A stretch of 64,000 bases of DNA from Corynebacterium afermentans subsp. afermentans (GCF_030408355.1 NZ_CP046606.1:1674001-1738000), one strand, 5' to 3'. Shown: positions 25,564 to 35,235, counted from the first letter of the stretch. The notes: a model not told the origin generated them from the sequence alone. Translations and numbers: made by a program.

Positions 25564-26148
25564 TTAGCCAAGCGCGATTCCTACTTGTCTTAGTAAAGGT
25601 GATATCCCCTGAGTCATTGCGCTCGAACCGCAATCAAGAACAATCTCGGCTACGTCGAGCTCTTCAGCCAGTAGAACCGAGGTTGCCACCTTCGCTGTAG
25701 GAAATTCGTCTATCTTCTCAAACACGTCCGCGTTGGTCGAAACAATGAGACCCGAGGTGGATTTAAGGCTTCCGTTCCAAGTTGAACCACTCAGAACAAC
25801 TAAAGTTCTGGCGCCTGCCTGTTCGAGGCGATCTGTAACCGTCACTGTGTTTGAGCCTCGGAAAATTGGTTTCGGATAATATTCAATGGGGCCGGGAAAG
25901 AAGTCCATGCCCGCATGCGCGCTGATGGCTGCCGCGGTGTTGGGTCCCATTTTTTGTGGCACTACAAACTCGCCACCACACCAACTCCCGAAAATGAGAT
26001 ACAGCGCAACCGCCTCAAGTTCTGGGTTAATTTTCTCCGGAAGCCCATCCAGCAGCCAAGTTCTCGCTGGTGGCTCTGCGTCGTACTCCGTTAACTCAGC
26101 CGTGTAGGCAATTTGATGGAGTTTGTTTCGGCTCCTACTTATCCGCAT
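25564..26148 (-). CDS. Protein of unknown function downstream of a tandem glycosyltransferase
   Basis: The 194-residue product starts at ATG 26148, overlapping the last 14 bp of the glycosyltransferase gene; translational coupling is likely. It is soluble, mixed alpha/beta, with a basic N-terminus (MRISRSRNKLHQIAY), a middle FGSWCGGEFVVPQKMGPNTA and a C-terminal DCGSSAMTQG. No family is recognised. The position suggests a role in making or tailoring the surface glycan. Confidence 0.6.
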   Translation of the reverse strand: MRISRSRNKLHQIAYTAELTEYDAEPPARTWLLDGLPEKINPELEAVALYLIFGSWCGGEFVVPQKMGPNTAAAISAHAGMDFFPGPIEYYPKPIFRGSNTVTVTDRLEQAGARTLVVLSGSTWNGSLKSTSGLIVSTNADVFEKIDEFPTAKVATSVLLAEELDVAEIVLDCGSSAMTQGISPLLRQVGIALG

Positions 26149-28153
26149 TTTCGCTCTCCCAGTACTCATTTCCGAAGATCATCCAATCAGAGCCTTCGGT
26201 TACAGCTCGCTCAACTTCCTCGGCATCACAAACCTGTACCACCCAGGGAAGGTTCTTTACCCCGGTAGTATCATCGCGTCTGATCAAAATGAATTCCTTT
26301 TGAAGGCCCTCATTAGCGATTACGCTGTCGACGCTCTTAAGAAGCAGCTCCACCTGATTCATGCTATTTAACGCCGATTCTTCACGGACTGCCCTAGCAG
26401 ACACTGTGAAATCAAGGTCGGCTTGTCGAGCAGACACTATGTCGCTAAAAGTAGCGTTTCTCACCACCGCTAAAGGGGCGACTGACCCATCCTTAGTCCC
26501 GAGCGACACCTCAGCCCGGACCAAATCACCGTCCCATTTTTCGGGTAGCGGCGCATTGGCTGGTGCCGCCAGAATCAGGTCGCGGTTCGCTAAGTGGTCC
26601 GGGAGAAATAGGTCCGCGTCCTTAAGCATCTCTTCCCGCGGGGCAGTTTGAGGATACTCACCCATTTCTTTTGCAGCGTTCGCAACATTCTTAAGGTCAC
26701 CTGGATTGAGATGCCACTGGATAAACTTCAGAGCCGAACTCGCGCTCGCAAGCTGACGATCGGTATCAGTTACGGTTACTTGCCTGCTGTGCATGCGCCT
26801 GAAAGTCACCGGTTTTCCGACATGCGTGAGCTTTAGACCCGAGCGGAGAAGTCGAAGCATGATGTTGTTGTCTACGCCACTAGTCAGCGTTTCGTCGTAC
26901 TTGAGACTCCGAATAACGTCGGTGCGCAGCATCCACGTGCTGTGCCCTGGTGCTGTACCGTTCGCCATCGCTGTCTCAATCGAGGGCTTCTTCGAAACGA
27001 TCAGCTTTAACTCTCCCGTCGTATCGTCGAAGTTGACAAACGAACCCACGTTGCCCACCGTCCCAGGAACCAAACCGCCGATGTGCCATTCCAGCCGACG
27101 TGGGTGCATCAAATCATCGTCGTCTAGCACAGCGGTGTAGATTCCTCGGCTCTTCTCAGCAGCGAGGTTTCGTGCTGCTGAGATGCCCGCATTTTCCTGC
27201 CAAAAGTATCGGATCCGCTCGTCGCCAAACGCCTCCACTACCTCCTTGGTGTTGTCATCGCCGCCATCGTCAACGATGACAATTTCAAAGTCCTGCATAG
27301 ACTGAAACAGCACCGATTGGATCGATTCGCCAATTAGGTCAGCACGGTTGTGAGTACATATGGCGACTGTCACCAGCGGCGGAGCGTCTTTAGGTTTGTG
27401 GTCCCACTGCAGATAATTGCGCACAAAGGATTCATCGTTGTAAACGATGTCGCGGTTCCTCTGCACCGTAGCCCGCCCCTCTTCGGTCTGGTCTACGATC
27501 GCGCGCGTCGAAGGATGCCACATGTGGTACATACGCACGTCCGGGTCGTTAACCCAGACGGTTTTGAAACCCGCACGGCGGGCCCGCTTGGCAAAGTCGA
27601 GATCTTCCCCGCCATAGGTATGAAACCGCTCGTCAAAGCCACGGATTTCGAAGAATCCACGACGAGAAATCGCCATCATTCCGCCCATTCCCCACCGTGG
27701 CCGAAGGCGAGAGTTACGCTCCATTTCATCCCACGCAGTGGGGTTCGCAGCTACCCATTCATCATCCATCCCCTTGGGCAGATCACGGCACTGCAGGAAG
27801 TAAGCCGCTTGCGGCTGGGCAATTGCCGTTTCCACGATCTTCTCGAATGCTTTTGGCGTGAACACCATATCGGCGTCGGTAGAGACAAGTAGTTTGCCGT
27901 CGCTAATCGCAAACCCCGCATTTAGCGCACGAGAACGTGACCACACTTCAGCTCCGTCGGTGTAGACATATTTGCAACCGAGTTCCTTCGCCAACGACTC
28001 ATTGGCCTTAGGATCGATCGACCCATAGTCAGAGATGATCACTTCACCGTTGAATCGACCGAACGACTGCTGAATGCTCTTCACTGCGAGCTGGATGCGC
28101 TGGAGACCCCAGTCCCGGAAGCCGATAACAACCGAAACATCAACCAGCTTCAT
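26135..28153 (-). CDS. Tandem-domain family 2 glycosyltransferase
   Basis: The 672-residue protein starts at ATG 28153, preceded by AGAGGGAA; a start at 28180 overlapping the upstream stop is possible. Domain 1 (about residues 5-235) has VVIGFRDWGLQ, STDADMVF and GGEDLDFAKRARRAG, like chondroitin/hyaluronan-type polymerases. Domain 2 (about 255-470) is a second GT-A fold: VTVAICTHNRADLIGESIQS, VDDGGDDNT and LDDDDLMHPRR. The remaining 200 residues have no known domain. Two GT2 units in one chain suggest a polymerase alternating two sugars in the cytoplasm. It overlaps its neighbours on both sides. Confidence 0.85.
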   Translation of the reverse strand: MKLVDVSVVIGFRDWGLQRIQLAVKSIQQSFGRFNGEVIISDYGSIDPKANESLAKELGCKYVYTDGAEVWSRSRALNAGFAISDGKLLVSTDADMVFTPKAFEKIVETAIAQPQAAYFLQCRDLPKGMDDEWVAANPTAWDEMERNSRLRPRWGMGGMMAISRRGFFEIRGFDERFHTYGGEDLDFAKRARRAGFKTVWVNDPDVRMYHMWHPSTRAIVDQTEEGRATVQRNRDIVYNDESFVRNYLQWDHKPKDAPPLVTVAICTHNRADLIGESIQSVLFQSMQDFEIVIVDDGGDDNTKEVVEAFGDERIRYFWQENAGISAARNLAAEKSRGIYTAVLDDDDLMHPRRLEWHIGGLVPGTVGNVGSFVNFDDTTGELKLIVSKKPSIETAMANGTAPGHSTWMLRTDVIRSLKYDETLTSGVDNNIMLRLLRSGLKLTHVGKPVTFRRMHSRQVTVTDTDRQLASASSALKFIQWHLNPGDLKNVANAAKEMGEYPQTAPREEMLKDADLFLPDHLANRDLILAAPANAPLPEKWDGDLVRAEVSLGTKDGSVAPLAVVRNATFSDIVSARQADLDFTVSARAVREESALNSMNQVELLLKSVDSVIANEGLQKEFILIRRDDTTGVKNLPWVVQVCDAEEVERAVTEGSDWMIFGNEYWESENADK

Positions 28154-28169
28154 GTCAGTTCCCTCTTCT

Positions 28170-28580
28170 TTAGCTGTCATTTGATGCAATCCCAATCTGA
28201 GTTAGCCTATTCAACCCCGACCATGGTGCTTGAATCTGAAGGTCCACCCTTTCGATCTTCGCTACATCTTCCCGCTTGGACCACTGTTCAACTTCGACCG
28301 TCATGCTAAAGACACCGTTAGGCAGTTGAAAAAACTTTGTATGCCCAGTCTGCCCCTCCCTCTGCCCCTCGTTATAAAGATACAGAGCCCCTAGGGCATC
28401 AGAAAAATACAGTTTCAGATCCTTAGCTGCTTCTCTGGTGGAGTCAACTCCAGGAAACTGAAGTTTTAGAACATAGTCCTTCGGATTGAGAAACCCATCC
28501 GCGCGGACAGCAAGTCGAACGGGAACTTCCGTCATCGACAACGGGAAATTAAATTTCATAGTATTAAACGTACTCGACAA
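28170..28580 (-). CDS. Small beta-rich protein of unknown function
   Basis: The 136-residue product has alternating hydrophobic strands (MKFNFPLSMTEVPVRLAVRA, VLKLQFPGV, LKLYFSDALGALYLYN) and no signal peptide. Its stop overlaps an alternative start of the glycosyltransferase, so it leads a three-gene unit (28580 to 25564). No family is recognised. It might be an accessory subunit of the glycosyltransferase. Confidence 0.55.
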   Translation of the reverse strand: MSSTFNTMKFNFPLSMTEVPVRLAVRADGFLNPKDYVLKLQFPGVDSTREAAKDLKLYFSDALGALYLYNEGQREGQTGHTKFFQLPNGVFSMTVEVEQWSKREDVAKIERVDLQIQAPWSGLNRLTQIGIASNDS

Positions 28581-28655
28581 GACTCACTCACTCAGCGGGG
28601 GTACACCCTACTCCCCACCCAAGACTCAACGCCGCACTGCTGGTTTGTTGGCTGC

Positions 28656-28661
28656 TAGTCT
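28656..28661 (+). promoter_or_regulatory. Putative -10 of a leaderless promoter for ugd
   Basis: TAGTCT (TANNNT) ends eight bases before ATG 28670, the same spacing as at the PP-loop gene. No Shine-Dalgarno sequence intervenes. Confidence 0.4.
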
Positions 28662-28669
28662 GAGATCTT

Positions 28670-29995
28670 ATGCGGATGACTGTGATTGGCACTGGTTACC
28701 TCGGCGCGACGCATGCAGCGTGCATGGCAGAACTTGGCCACGAGGTGCTGGGCGTTGATGTGGATGCAACCAAGATCGAGGCGCTGAAAAACTCCAAGGT
28801 GCCGTTCTACGAGCCGGGTTTGCCGGAGGTGCTCGAGCGCAACATCGACGCTGGCCGCCTGGACTTCACCACCGACTTTGACGAGGCCGCTGCGTTTGCC
28901 AACGTGCACTTCATTGGTGTGGGCACCCCGCAGCAGCGCGGCTCGTACGCGGCCGACACCCGCTACGTCGAAGCGGTTATCGACGATCTGGTGCCCCAGC
29001 TCGAAGGCGAGCACCTGATCCTGGGCAAGTCCACCGTCCCGGTCGGCACCGCCGCTGCCCTGCAGCAGCGCGCCGACAAACTCGCCGCCGAGCACGGCAA
29101 CAAAGCGACCGTCGAGATCGCGTGGAACCCGGAGTTTCTGCGTGAGGGCTACGCGGTGAAAGACACTATTGAGCCGGACCGGATCGTGCTCGGACACCGC
29201 AAGAACGACACCACCGCAGAGCAAGTCGCCCGCGAGGTCTACGCCACCCCGCTGGAACACGACACTCCGTTTATCGTGACGGATTTGCAGACCGCGGAGC
29301 TGGTGAAAGTCTCCGCCAACGCCTTTTTGGCCACGAAGATCTCGTTCATCAACGCCGTGTCCGAGGTGTGCGAGAACGTCGGTGCGGACGTGACCCAGCT
29401 TGCGGACGCCATCGGCTACGACGACCGCATCGGGCGGAAGTTCCTCGGTGCCGGCCTCGGTTTCGGCGGCGGGTGTCTGCCCAAGGACATCCGTGCGTTC
29501 ATGGCGCGCGCCGGCGAGGTCGGCGCCGACCAAGCACTGACCTTCCTGCGCGAGGTCGACGCGATCAACATGCGCCGCCGCCAGCGCGTGATCGACCTGG
29601 CGCGCGAGGAGCTCGGCAGCGTCATCGGCCGCAACATCACCGTGCTCGGTGCCGCGTTCAAGCCGAACTCGGACGACGTGCGCGACTCGCCGGCACTGGC
29701 TGTGGCCGGCCAGCTCTCGCTCGCCGGAGCATCCGTGCGCGTCTACGACCCGCAGGGCATGGACAACGCCCGCAAGGTCTTCCCCACCCTCGACTACGCC
29801 GTCAGCCTCGAAGACGCACTGCGCGGCGCGGAGCTGGTCATCCTCGCCACCGAATGGCAGGAGTTCAAGGAGATGGATCCGCGGTGGGCGGCGGAGCTCG
29901 TCGACAAGCAACTGCTCATCGACGGCCGAAACATCCTGAACGTCACCGACTGGCAAGACGCCGGCTGGCAGATCCGCGCCCTCGGCCGGAGCTGA
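28670..29995 (+). CDS. ugd: UDP-glucose 6-dehydrogenase
   Basis: The 441-residue enzyme oxidises UDP-glucose to UDP-glucuronate with two NAD. The Rossmann motif VIGTGYLG is at residues 5-12, Lys223 lies in ATKISFINAV, and the catalytic Cys269 in GFGGGCLPKD; AAFKPNSDDVRDSP marks the C-terminal UDP-binding domain. UDP-GlcA could enter the polymer made here. Codon use is GC-rich like core genes, unlike the glycosyltransferase genes on both sides, so it may be the resident gene around which foreign genes were placed. Confidence 0.94.
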   Translation: MRMTVIGTGYLGATHAACMAELGHEVLGVDVDATKIEALKNSKVPFYEPGLPEVLERNIDAGRLDFTTDFDEAAAFANVHFIGVGTPQQRGSYAADTRYVEAVIDDLVPQLEGEHLILGKSTVPVGTAAALQQRADKLAAEHGNKATVEIAWNPEFLREGYAVKDTIEPDRIVLGHRKNDTTAEQVAREVYATPLEHDTPFIVTDLQTAELVKVSANAFLATKISFINAVSEVCENVGADVTQLADAIGYDDRIGRKFLGAGLGFGGGCLPKDIRAFMARAGEVGADQALTFLREVDAINMRRRQRVIDLAREELGSVIGRNITVLGAAFKPNSDDVRDSPALAVAGQLSLAGASVRVYDPQGMDNARKVFPTLDYAVSLEDALRGAELVILATEWQEFKEMDPRWAAELVDKQLLIDGRNILNVTDWQDAGWQIRALGRS

Positions 29996-30204
29996 AAGCG
30001 CGTGATCCGGCCTTCCGCGACACACTGTTGAGCAACTCTCACTGAAGGTGCCGACAACAACTGAAGGCGGCCACCATCAGTCGACCTTCCGAACATTCCA
30101 ACGCCACATCTCCACATGCAATAGCAATCTCGTTGCAACGAACGGCGCCAACAGCCACATCGGCTTTGAACCCGCTTGCTCCACAGACGCATCAGAATGA
30201 AGGA

Positions 30205-30238
30205 ACCCCGAGACACCGCTGGAAAGATGTCTCGGGGT
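30205..30238 (-). terminator. Terminator of tRNA-Ile
   Basis: ACCCCGAGACA (30205-30215) pairs with TGTCTCGGGGT (30228-30238). On the minus strand a short T-rich tail follows, just downstream of the tRNA. Confidence 0.8.
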
Positions 30239-30246
30239 AACAAACG

Positions 30247-30320
30247 TGGGGCCAGCGGGGCTCGAACCCGCGACCAACGGATTATGAGTCCGTAGCTCTA
30301 ACCGACTGAGCTATAGCCCC
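30247..30320 (-). tRNA. tRNA-Ile with CAT anticodon (lysidine type); tRNA-Met less likely
   Basis: The minus strand folds as GGGGCTATAGCTCAGTCGGT at the 5' end, anticodon loop CTCATAA, T-loop GGTTCGAGCCC and acceptor TGGCCCC plus A. GACTCATAATC around the anticodon matches bacterial tRNA-Ile2, whose C34 is changed to lysidine by TilS to read AUA. Elongator Met cannot be excluded by eye. Confidence 0.85.
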
Positions 30321-30399
30321 TTGTTCTCACCGCACGCGTAGGTTACTCCACGATTTCGGGGAGAAAATCAACACAACGGACGGTGAAAAACTATTACTG

Positions 30400-31644
30400 C
30401 TAGCGCCAGATACCCTTCGTATCAATTACGCGCTTGCCTGCGAGAGCCGAAGTATCAAAGCTCTTAAACTCGTCGTGATCGACCAGCAGCAAGACTACGT
30501 CCGCGGACTCCACGGCCACACTGGTTTCTGTAAGTGTGACGTTGGGGTGCTCCGTCAAGCTTGCAGGCAGTGCATCGATATTTGGCTCTACGGCAAGAAT
30601 CTGATTACTAGCAAACCTAGACGCGAGCTCGTTCGCGATCTCTAACGCGGGTGATTCTCGTAGGTCATCAATATTTGCCTTGAACGCTAAACCGAGAACA
30701 GCGACCATTGCTTCGGTCGAATCCCCTAATGCTTCGGAGACTTTATCCACTACCCAATCCGGCTTGGAATCATTGACCAACCTCGCTTGCTTGATCAATT
30801 TCGAATTCTGGGGGTCTGCCGAAACGATAAACCATGGGTCTACTGCGATACAGTGCCCACCAACTCCTGGCCCTGGTTGCAATATGTTAACTCGCGGGTG
30901 GTGGTTAGCAAGTTCGATGAGCTCCCAAACATCAATGCCCAGTTGGTCCGAAATCAGAGATAGTTCGTTAGCGAACGCAATGTTTACGTCTCGGTACGAA
31001 TTCTCCGTTAGCTTGGCCATTTCAGCCGTGACCGCATCAGACTTCAGCAATTCTCCCCGACAGAAAGAAGCGTAGATCTCAGTCGCCATCTCGGTAGCCT
31101 TCGGCGTCATGCCACCAATGATACGGTCATTGGTTCGCAGTTCTTCCATGGCATAACCCGGCAAAATGCGCTCCGGGCAGTGCGCGAAATAGATCGTCGG
31201 TTTGCCGTCAGGGTTATCTTCCCCGTCCGCTACAAGATCTTCGCGCAAATTAAGAATATGGCGCGCCATCTTCTCCGTAGTCAAGGGCGGAGAAGTCGAT
31301 TCCAGGACAACAATTTCCCCGCCTTTAAGCTGCGGTGCCAACGCCTCCGCAGCACTGTATATAAAACGCATATCGACCGAGTAGTCGTCATTGAAAGGGG
31401 TCGGCACCGCAAGGATGTACGCGTCCGCCGCAACCTGATCAGTAGTGGCAGAAAAGTTCCCACTGTCAATCGCTCGACGGAGCTCTTCCTCTAGCCCAGG
31501 TTCAACAATTGTGACCTGCCCCTTATTGATTCGCTCCACATTGCCAGCGTTCACGTCGACACCAGTGACTTTTACACCACTGTTTGCCAAAACTACTGCG
31601 GTCGGTAGCCCGATATAGCCGAGACCGACAAAAGAAACGTGCAC
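30400..31644 (-). CDS. wecC: UDP-N-acetyl-D-mannosamine dehydrogenase
   Basis: The 414-residue enzyme belongs to the UDP-sugar dehydrogenases: VGLGYIGLPTA (residues 6-16), ILAVPTPF, LESTSPPLTTEKMARHIL, FAHCPERILPG and catalytic Cys265 in GPGVGGHCIAVDPWF. These fit WecC, which oxidises UDP-ManNAc to UDP-ManNAcA, rather than Ugd. The matching epimerase wecB is at 43170, the other end of this block. It is the last gene of the minus-strand run that starts with the glycosyltransferases. GC is lower than core genes. Confidence 0.92.
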   Translation of the reverse strand: MHVSFVGLGYIGLPTAVVLANSGVKVTGVDVNAGNVERINKGQVTIVEPGLEEELRRAIDSGNFSATTDQVAADAYILAVPTPFNDDYSVDMRFIYSAAEALAPQLKGGEIVVLESTSPPLTTEKMARHILNLREDLVADGEDNPDGKPTIYFAHCPERILPGYAMEELRTNDRIIGGMTPKATEMATEIYASFCRGELLKSDAVTAEMAKLTENSYRDVNIAFANELSLISDQLGIDVWELIELANHHPRVNILQPGPGVGGHCIAVDPWFIVSADPQNSKLIKQARLVNDSKPDWVVDKVSEALGDSTEAMVAVLGLAFKANIDDLRESPALEIANELASRFASNQILAVEPNIDALPASLTEHPNVTLTETSVAVESADVVLLLVDHDEFKSFDTSALAGKRVIDTKGIWR

Positions 31645-31729
31645 TTCTCCTCCTTGAAGTCATTGTTCTAACTGCGATTTTAGTGGATTGCAATCTTTTT
31701 GGTGAAATAGGCCTGCTAGCAAAAGGAGA

Positions 31730-32542
31730 TCATTCATTCTCGATACGGATGTCTACAGGCACATACCTCTCCTTTGCGTAGTCCAAAATCTGCGCTGCAG
31801 TACGTGCGTCGCCTCGTGTTTCGGCCGTACTCCACCTTTTATAAAGGTGCGTAACCCAACTAACTGGACCTTCGGACACCAGCTCACCCTCGTGGAGCCA
31901 CACCGCTCGAGTGCAGTTCTTCTTGATTGTCGACGCCGAATGCGAAACCAAAAAAACCGTTCCGGAGGCATCCAGGAATTCATCCATACGCTCTTGAGCT
32001 TTGCCAGCAAAAGTACTGTCACCCGTCGAGAGCGCTTCATCGACGAGCAGTATCTCGGACCGCACAGCAGTCGCAATAGCGAACTTCAGTCTCGCTCCCA
32101 TTCCCGATGAGTAGGTACTCAAAGGACGATCGATTGCATCATCCAACTCCGCCCATTCTGCGATGTCCGTCTGCATTTGGTTCACCTCCGCTGGGGTGAG
32201 CCCCATTGCCAGTAGCCCCAAACGAATATTTTGCCGACCAGACAAATTTCGCTGCAAAGCAGCCGAGACACCGAGTAACGTAGGCTGCTCTGAAACAAGA
32301 ACCGTTCCAGCGGTAGGTTTTTCTGATCCAGCAATCAGCCTAAGTAGCGTTGACTTGCCCGATCCGTTTCTTCCTAGAACGCCGATCGATTCACCAGCAT
32401 AAGAAACAAAATTAAGCGGGTGTAGGGCTCTGACCGTCCTCATTTTTGACCGGAAGATCGCATTTCTAGACCCCTGAGTCGTGAGATGGTAGTCCTTCGC
32501 AAGCCCTTTCGCTATGACCGTGGGTTTAGGAGACTGTTGCAT
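31730..32542 (-). CDS. ATPase of a polysaccharide/teichoic acid ABC exporter (TagH/Wzt-like)
   Basis: The 270-residue ATPase has Walker A GRNGSGKST (57-65), the signature YSSGMGARL (144-152) typical of TagH/KpsT/Wzt, and Walker B ILLVDEALSTGD (164-175). There is no C-terminal carbohydrate-binding domain, so the exporter probably recognises a lipid-linked chain end without a Wzt-C domain. It begins 17 bp before the permease gene ends. Together they should move the finished glycan across the cytoplasmic membrane. Confidence 0.92.
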   Translation of the reverse strand: MQQSPKPTVIAKGLAKDYHLTTQGSRNAIFRSKMRTVRALHPLNFVSYAGESIGVLGRNGSGKSTLLRLIAGSEKPTAGTVLVSEQPTLLGVSAALQRNLSGRQNIRLGLLAMGLTPAEVNQMQTDIAEWAELDDAIDRPLSTYSSGMGARLKFAIATAVRSEILLVDEALSTGDSTFAGKAQERMDEFLDASGTVFLVSHSASTIKKNCTRAVWLHEGELVSEGPVSWVTHLYKRWSTAETRGDARTAAQILDYAKERYVPVDIRIENE

Positions 32543-33425
32543 ATCTCTCCTCCGCCCGCCAAAAGAAGATCAATCCAAAAAGCAGCATGCCGAATGTCCA
32601 ACAAGTGAGGCTGATCATTATGTTAGCCTCCGGAACGCTTTTGTAAATGGTCACCTCACGTGCCGCCAAAAGAAACTGGTACACCGGGTTTGCCCGCATC
32701 ACCGCTAAAAGAGTCGCGTGGCCGTCAAAACGTTCGAGACTGTAGAAAACACCTGAACCAAAGAACAACGCTCGATTTAAAAGAGTAACCAATGGTTTGA
32801 CGTCGGGAATGAACGCAGTGATACGTGCAATGATAAGCATGCACCCGAGCGCAAAGATGTGGATCATCAGATACAGGGGGATGATCAATAGAACTGTTAT
32901 TGATGGCCCATTCGGATACTGAAACAGGAAGGCCACGATCACCCCGACCAACGCAGGTATAAAGTTATCGATCATTTGACGTAGAAGCGCGGAGATCACC
33001 ACCGCTGCTCTCGGGAAAGTGAACGAAGACATCAGCGACTTTGACGACTGTACGATTCCTGCTGACGTATTCAGGGCCCTGGATACAAACCGTATGAACA
33101 CTACACCGATCACTAGGTAACCGATATAGTTCTCAATTCCCCTAGAGATTCTAAGGATTAAGCCGAAAATCACTGCATACATTAAGACGTCAAAAAGCGG
33201 CTGGAGGACAAGCCAAGCTCGTCCAAGAAACATGTCGCTTCCTGATTGCAGTGACCTACTTCGCGCGTTCGAAACAATAAAGTGCCGCCATTGGTAGATC
33301 TCGTTCAGATACCGGTGCAACGCCGTTCTGGCATTAAGCCTCAAATAATCCCGCGCATTCACCTCAACGGTGACAGGTTCGCGTCCATTCACAACCACCT
33401 GAGACCGACCGTTCGACTTGGTCAT
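32526..33425 (-). CDS. Permease of a polysaccharide/teichoic acid ABC exporter (TagG/Wzm-like)
   Basis: The 299-residue ABC-2 type permease starts at ATG 33425 (MTKSNGRSQVVV); the frame extends upstream to 33512 but without better signals. Six hydrophobic helices are visible after an amphipathic N-terminus with YQWRHFIVSNARSRSLQSGS, and LGRAWLVLQPLFDVLMYAVI is typical for TagG/KpsM/Wzm. It pairs with the overlapping ATPase. The substrate is inferred to be the uronic acid-containing polymer of this locus. Confidence 0.9.
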   Translation of the reverse strand: MTKSNGRSQVVVNGREPVTVEVNARDYLRLNARTALHRYLNEIYQWRHFIVSNARSRSLQSGSDMFLGRAWLVLQPLFDVLMYAVIFGLILRISRGIENYIGYLVIGVVFIRFVSRALNTSAGIVQSSKSLMSSFTFPRAAVVISALLRQMIDNFIPALVGVIVAFLFQYPNGPSITVLLIIPLYLMIHIFALGCMLIIARITAFIPDVKPLVTLLNRALFFGSGVFYSLERFDGHATLLAVMRANPVYQFLLAAREVTIYKSVPEANIMISLTCWTFGMLLFGLIFFWRAEERYATVS

Positions 33426-33591
33426 GTAGCCTCCCACCAATCCCGAACTTGGCTCCAGAATATGGGGTACTGCCGACAACGACACCCAGCTAATGAGGTC
33501 TTGCCGTGGCAAACTATTGATATAGACACCGTTAGAAACCTACTAATAGGCGGCTTCTGTAGCAAGATCCTCGCAGCTGTAACCCTGGGAA

Positions 33592-35235
33592 CTAAAAATC
33601 GAAAGAGGGCAAATCATACGGCCGCGTACCATCCGACCCACTAACCATCAGGTGACTTTCGGTAGAGACACTACGATCACTCGTGGGAGCACCAAGCGAA
33701 ATGCGCAAAATAGCATCGACCTTACTACTCGGTGAGTGGGTATAGACAAGATGAGTCGTCTTCACGACTCTGTTAGTAGCGGTCGATACTACCGCCTTCA
33801 CGCTTGTATCCCCGATTGCCCCATGCTCCACCGTCAAATTCGGCTTATTGGGCCCATCCCAAGCGAGGAAGACCTCTGCGTCGCCATTAATCAACTTCAC
33901 CGTTCCGTCCGGCAGTTCTTGCACATCGACATCAGGTGACAAGACAAACCGGTGGGTCCAGTTTTCATTCGCTTTCGAAGCACCCTGATCTCGAATCAGA
34001 ATAAGCTTCCGGCCAGGCAACGCGTACACCGATCGGCGCAACTTCGCATTCTCGAAACCGTCATTGTACCCAGAAACCAACTTGACTTCCTTGGCATCGA
34101 GGAAATGATCAGTCGCAATTGTTCTAGAGTATCTGTTATCGTCAGGACGATTATAGGGTCTGCCAGCGCTGAAGGACGAGTGCCCGCGATATGAGACCAC
34201 GAAACTTCGAAACTTATTCTTCCCGTAATTGTACTTACCCGAGTCGATAAAGAAGTCTTTTGAGCGGTAGTTCAGAAGAACACTCAAATCGTCAGCATGC
34301 TTGTGGGCCTTGGCAGAATAGCCGCAGATGAAGGCCAAGTACATTTCAGCACTTTGATCCTTCAATACCGTGAACCCGCTCATTTCATCATGGAAACTGT
34401 CCCAATTAAATGAGTCAAGTTTCCTCTGACTTCCACTGTCGCCGATATTCGGCACTTTCCCGTCAGGTTTAGCAATACGCGGCATGTGTTTCGCAGCATA
34501 ACGGAGCTTGGTCAACACATCTTCCCCAAGCGACAAGTCATTCGCGTTCAGGAACGCCTCGAGCTCGCGAAACATGCGCGATACCATATTATGGTACTCG
34601 GGAGAATTTTCCTGGTGCATGCCAGTTTCACTGAAAGTCTGCCAGAAAATACTCTCAGCACGCCCTATTCCACGATAGACATAATCCCGCCTGTCCATTC
34701 CCAAGCCAAGAGAAATAAGAGCCATGTCCATCATCAGCCCGTGATTATTCATGCGGTGCAAAGAGTCGTCCATTAGCAGCTCTGCATGCTTCTGTAAAAT
34801 CGCTGAAAACCGTTCCGCATCATACGGTCTGTCAGCTGCCTCCATCGCAGACAGAAATTGCATTAAGACTCGGGACCGAGCACCAACCGCGTGATCGTAC
34901 CAGGTCATTTCGGTTGAACCGCCTGATTCGACGTACTGCAACCAACTCTCGACAATTTCATCTGCCTTAGATAGGTAGTCGACTACCCCCGTTTGTTCAT
35001 ACACTGCGAGCAAGGTCCCAACGACGCGGAGGTTCTGCAAATACAGTTGGTACGAGGTCTCAATTCCAGGCTCTTTGTGCCCCCAATCGAAATCCGGCCC
35101 AAAATTGACATCAGCGTAATTAGGAAACGGTTCGATGACGTTATCTAAAGCTTTATCCGCAATTCGATTTAGAATCGGCGATGGTTTACTACCTTTTCCG
35201 CCGAGTAGCGGCAAAACAGCAGATTCCTTAAACAT
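33592..35235 (-). CDS. Heparinase II/III-like polysaccharide lyase
   Basis: The 547-residue protein has the (alpha/alpha) toroid half and C-terminal beta half of heparinase II/III and alginate lyases. Candidate catalytic stretches are NNHGLMMD (163-170), QENSPEYHNMV (209-219) and HKHADDLSVLL (311-321). No signal peptide is seen, so it may act inside the cell or at the membrane. Family members cut uronic acid-containing chains by beta-elimination; here the likely substrate is the locus's own GlcA/ManNAcA polymer, as an editing or length-control enzyme (inference). The next gene upstream ends directly adjacent. Confidence 0.87.
   Translation of the reverse strand: MFKESAVLPLLGGKGSKPSPILNRIADKALDNVIEPFPNYADVNFGPDFDWGHKEPGIETSYQLYLQNLRVVGTLLAVYEQTGVVDYLSKADEIVESWLQYVESGGSTEMTWYDHAVGARSRVLMQFLSAMEAADRPYDAERFSAILQKHAELLMDDSLHRMNNHGLMMDMALISLGLGMDRRDYVYRGIGRAESIFWQTFSETGMHQENSPEYHNMVSRMFRELEAFLNANDLSLGEDVLTKLRYAAKHMPRIAKPDGKVPNIGDSGSQRKLDSFNWDSFHDEMSGFTVLKDQSAEMYLAFICGYSAKAHKHADDLSVLLNYRSKDFFIDSGKYNYGKNKFRSFVVSYRGHSSFSAGRPYNRPDDNRYSRTIATDHFLDAKEVKLVSGYNDGFENAKLRRSVYALPGRKLILIRDQGASKANENWTHRFVLSPDVDVQELPDGTVKLINGDAEVFLAWDGPNKPNLTVEHGAIGDTSVKAVVSTATNRVVKTTHLVYTHSPSSKVDAILRISLGAPTSDRSVSTESHLMVSGSDGTRPYDLPSFDF

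Noticed and set aside
30001..30246. Small ORFs between ugd and tRNA-Ile
   Set aside because: No RBS or conserved pattern; only the tRNA terminator is convincing.
34601..34620. Palindrome TACCATATTATGGTA as possible dif-like or operator site
   Set aside because: It lies within the conserved lyase coding region and lacks Xer half-site pattern.
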